A stretch of DNA of 64,000 bases from the NCBI RefSeq assembly GCF_036499745.1, contig NZ_DASYDG010000023.1:1-64000 (forward strand), written 5' to 3'. This stretch comes from Pinirhizobacter sp036499745 (lineage in GTDB: Bacteria; Pseudomonadota; Gammaproteobacteria; Xanthomonadales; Rhodanobacteraceae). The first letter of the stretch is position 1; every line of letters starts with the position of its first letter. Made by a program: the position numbers and the translations under genes. Shown here in pieces: positions 62,313 through 64,000 of this stretch. The notes under the pieces were generated by a model, which saw nothing but the letters and a program-made list of their open reading frames with translations, did no database searches and was not told where the DNA came from.

Positions 62313-63601
62313 AGCAACCATTCGCGCAGAGCGTCGTCGTCCGCGGCCATGGGCTCCGCGTGGCTTGGCCGCGCCAGCATCGCCGCCAGCGCGGGCGGTA
62401 CCGGCACGGCGCGCGAGGCCCGCGGTTCGACGACACTGTCGAACTTCGCCGGATGCGCCGTGGCGACGATCGTCCAGCGCCGCCGGTCGCCCGCTTCAGC
62501 CATGCGCTCACGGACCTTCATCGCGGTCGCCGTATGCGGGCAGAAGAGGTAATGCGATGCATGGCGGCCAATGACATCGCCGATGTCGGTGTCGTCCACG
62601 GCCTCGGCGAATCCTGCCAAACGCGCTTTCTCCTCGTTGCCGTGGTACAGCGACATCAGCCGCTCAAAGTTGCTTGGCGCGCCTACGTCCATGGCATTGG
62701 CCAGGGTGGCAATGGCTTCACGCGGGCGGTACGCGTCTCCGGCGAAGAAGGCCGGCAGCGTGCGATTGGCATTGCAGGCCAGGCGGATATCGCCGATCGG
62801 TAGACCCATGGCCCGCGCCCATAGGGCCGCCAGCCCGTTGCCGAGGTTGCCGGTAGGGATCACCAGGTTGATGCGCGTGGCGGTGGCACGCCAGTGCATC
62901 AGGGAAGCCTGGGCGTAGTACGTCATCTGCGGCAGCAGCCGTCCCAGGCTGATGCTGTTGGCGGAGGTCAGTGGCACCTGGGTGTTGAGCCCGGTGTCGC
63001 TGAGCGCTGCCTTGGCCATCCTCTGGCAGTCGTCGAAACTTCCTGCCACGCGTAACGCATGCACGTTGCCGCCGAAGCAGCCGAGCTGGTGTGCCTGCCG
63101 CGCCGAGACGCGCCCATCGGGATAAAGGATCACCACGCGCAGGCCGGGACGGCCGTGGAACGCCGCCGCCACGGCAGCCCCGGTGTCGCCGGAGGTGGCC
63201 ACGAGCACCGTGAGTTCCCGTCCATCCGTGCGCGGCAGATGCGACATGCATGCCGCTAGGAAACGCGCGCCGATGTCCTTGAAGGCGGCGGTGGGGCCAT
63301 GGAACAACTCCAGCACCTCGGTCGATTCATCGAGCGCGACCACCGGCACCGGGAAATCGAAGGCTTCGCTGCAGATCGCCTCCAGTGCCGGTGCGAGCGT
63401 GCTGCCAGCGAAGAACGGTGCCAGCAGGCGTGTGGCGACGTCCGGTAGTGTCTGCACGCCGTCGAAGTGCGCGATGTCCAGCGTGGGCAGCCCATGCGGT
63501 ACGTACAGGCCACCATCGGGCGCCAGACCTGCGGCAATGGCGTCCTCGACAGTGGCCGCGGGTGCACCCCCGCGGGTGCTCTCGAACAACATCCGGCTCA
63601 C
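62234..63601 (-). CDS. thrC: Threonine synthase
   Basis: A 455-residue PLP enzyme converting O-phosphohomoserine to threonine. Schiff-base K108 in HGPTAAFKDIGARF, SGDTGAAVAAAFHG loop and IPTGNLGNGLAAL phosphate-binding loop. It starts at GTG 63601 overlapping the thrB stop (GTGA), or at ATG 63592. The conserved end DALREWLL is followed by about 25 extra residues (QPSMASTASVLRTRPILGKM...) that run antisense over the YecD-like gene; this tail is not typical of the family. Confidence 0.95.
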   Translation of the reverse strand: MSRMLFESTRGGAPAATVEDAIAAGLAPDGGLYVPHGLPTLDIAHFDGVQTLPDVATRLLAPFFAGSTLAPALEAICSEAFDFPVPVVALDESTEVLELFHGPTAAFKDIGARFLAACMSHLPRTDGRELTVLVATSGDTGAAVAAAFHGRPGLRVVILYPDGRVSARQAHQLGCFGGNVHALRVAGSFDDCQRMAKAALSDTGLNTQVPLTSANSISLGRLLPQMTYYAQASLMHWRATATRINLVIPTGNLGNGLAALWARAMGLPIGDIRLACNANRTLPAFFAGDAYRPREAIATLANAMDVGAPSNFERLMSLYHGNEEKARLAGFAEAVDDTDIGDVIGRHASHYLFCPHTATAMKVRERMAEAGDRRRWTIVATAHPAKFDSVVEPRASRAVPVPPALAAMLARPSHAEPMAADDDALREWLLQPSMASTASVLRTRPILGKMDSTAK

Positions 63602-64000
63602 GCGTGCACCACGTGCGCGGCGGGTCCGGCGATCGGTGCCACGAAGCGGTCGCTGTCCAGCCCTTCGGCGGCGAAGGCGGCCACCATTTCCGCCGCGGCC
63701 GCATGGGCCAGGGCCGCCGATTCGAACCAGCCGAACACACTCGGGCCAGCGCCCGAAATGCTTGCACCCAGTGCCTCGTGGTCGAGGGCGGCGGCCTTGA
63801 CCCGCGCGAAGCCCGGGATCAAGCGCGCGCGCCGTGGTTCCACCAGCACGTCGGACAAACCGGCACGAACCAGCCCGGCATCGCCGCGGTAGCAGCCGGC
63901 CAGCACCTGGGCCAGGTTCGCGCTCTGCGCGATGAACTCTGCCAGACGGTAGTCGCCAGCCAGCGCGGCACGTGCCACGCGGGTTTCCAGCACGAAATGT
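63598..64000 (-). CDS. thrB: Homoserine kinase, C-terminal part (runs off the window)
   Basis: The last 134 codons of a GHMP kinase: LETRVARAALAGDYRLAEFI and the C-terminal GHMP motif LGASISGAGPSVFGWF, as in homoserine kinase. It feeds thrC, with which it overlaps by 4 bp. The N-terminus and ATP-binding motif lie beyond 64000. Confidence 0.93.
   Translation of the reverse strand, partial: HFVLETRVARAALAGDYRLAEFIAQSANLAQVLAGCYRGDAGLVRAGLSDVLVEPRRARLIPGFARVKAAALDHEALGASISGAGPSVFGWFESAALAHAAAAEMVAAFAAEGLDSDRFVAPIAGPAAHVVHA

Noticed and set aside
1..64000. CRISPR arrays, tRNA genes, insertion sequences, prophage or secondary-metabolite clusters
   Set aside because: Looked for and not seen; the only repeats are hairpins, one REP-like element and the receptor-unit duplications.

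Overview
The window is about 64 kb of dense, high-G+C chromosomal DNA from a gammaproteobacterium, most likely Xanthomonadales (Lysobacterales), family Rhodanobacteraceae, of the Luteibacter/Dyella type. This is an inference from gene content: tandem Oar-like TonB-dependent receptors, a GDSL esterase autotransporter, BioH/BioC biotin synthesis, a CRP/Clp-type site, and many ATGA/GTGA overlaps between genes. No tRNA, insertion sequence, prophage or CRISPR array is seen.

Layout. 1-200: 3' end of 5S rRNA, its terminator and a REP-like inverted repeat. 0.25-5.1 kb: ExeA-like ATPase and rhomboid protease (+), facing an amidotransferase and GspE-type ATPase (-). 5.2-8.8 kb: glyQ-glyS, then a CI-like regulator (-). 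9-22.9 kb: four tandem TonB-dependent receptors; the first three are near-complete duplicates of a transcription unit (palindrome, promoter, leader hairpin, gene, terminator), the fourth is diverged. 23-31 kb: YbaY-type lipoprotein, esterase autotransporter, tex, a GYF/RDD membrane protein and mnmG. 31.1-31.9 kb: a GGA-rich putative small RNA and a 60-residue protein preceded by a consensus CRP/Clp site. 32-38.5 kb: pepN, aldose epimerase, PLP dehydratase, DMT transporter, Sel1-like protein, and a 23-codon reading frame. 38.6-43.9 kb: biotin operon bioB-bioF-trhO-bioH-bioC (-) divergent from comF, with a BirA-type operator between them. 43.9-46.3 kb: ubiA and two unknown genes. 46.4-57.6 kb: a branched-chain amino acid operon transcribed leuA-ilvE-leuC-leuD-leuB-ilvD-ilvC-ilvB-ilvN, with an upstream leader peptide and attenuator. 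57.8-61 kb: cytoplasmic GH15 glucoamylase and ROK glucokinase. 61-64 kb: TetR regulator divergent from a YecD-like protein, then thrB-thrC (-), thrB running off the window.

How genes work together. The leu/ilv operon encodes the common valine/isoleucine enzymes plus the whole leucine branch and one transaminase; the 45-residue leader has a Leu/Val/Ile run, a terminator before leuA, and a leader segment that can pair with the terminator's 5' arm. The biotin operon combines synthesis of the pimeloyl moiety (BioC/BioH) with BioF and BioB; bioA and bioD must lie elsewhere. The GH15 enzyme and the glucokinase overlap by 4 bp and would turn internal alpha-glucan into glucose-6-phosphate.

The points most worth following are the shared receptor operator/promoter, the attenuator with a nearly leaderless promoter, the BirA operator, two short peptides sharing GNFLDExSFIR, the candidate GGA-rich RNA, and the YecD-like protein without the nucleophilic cysteine.
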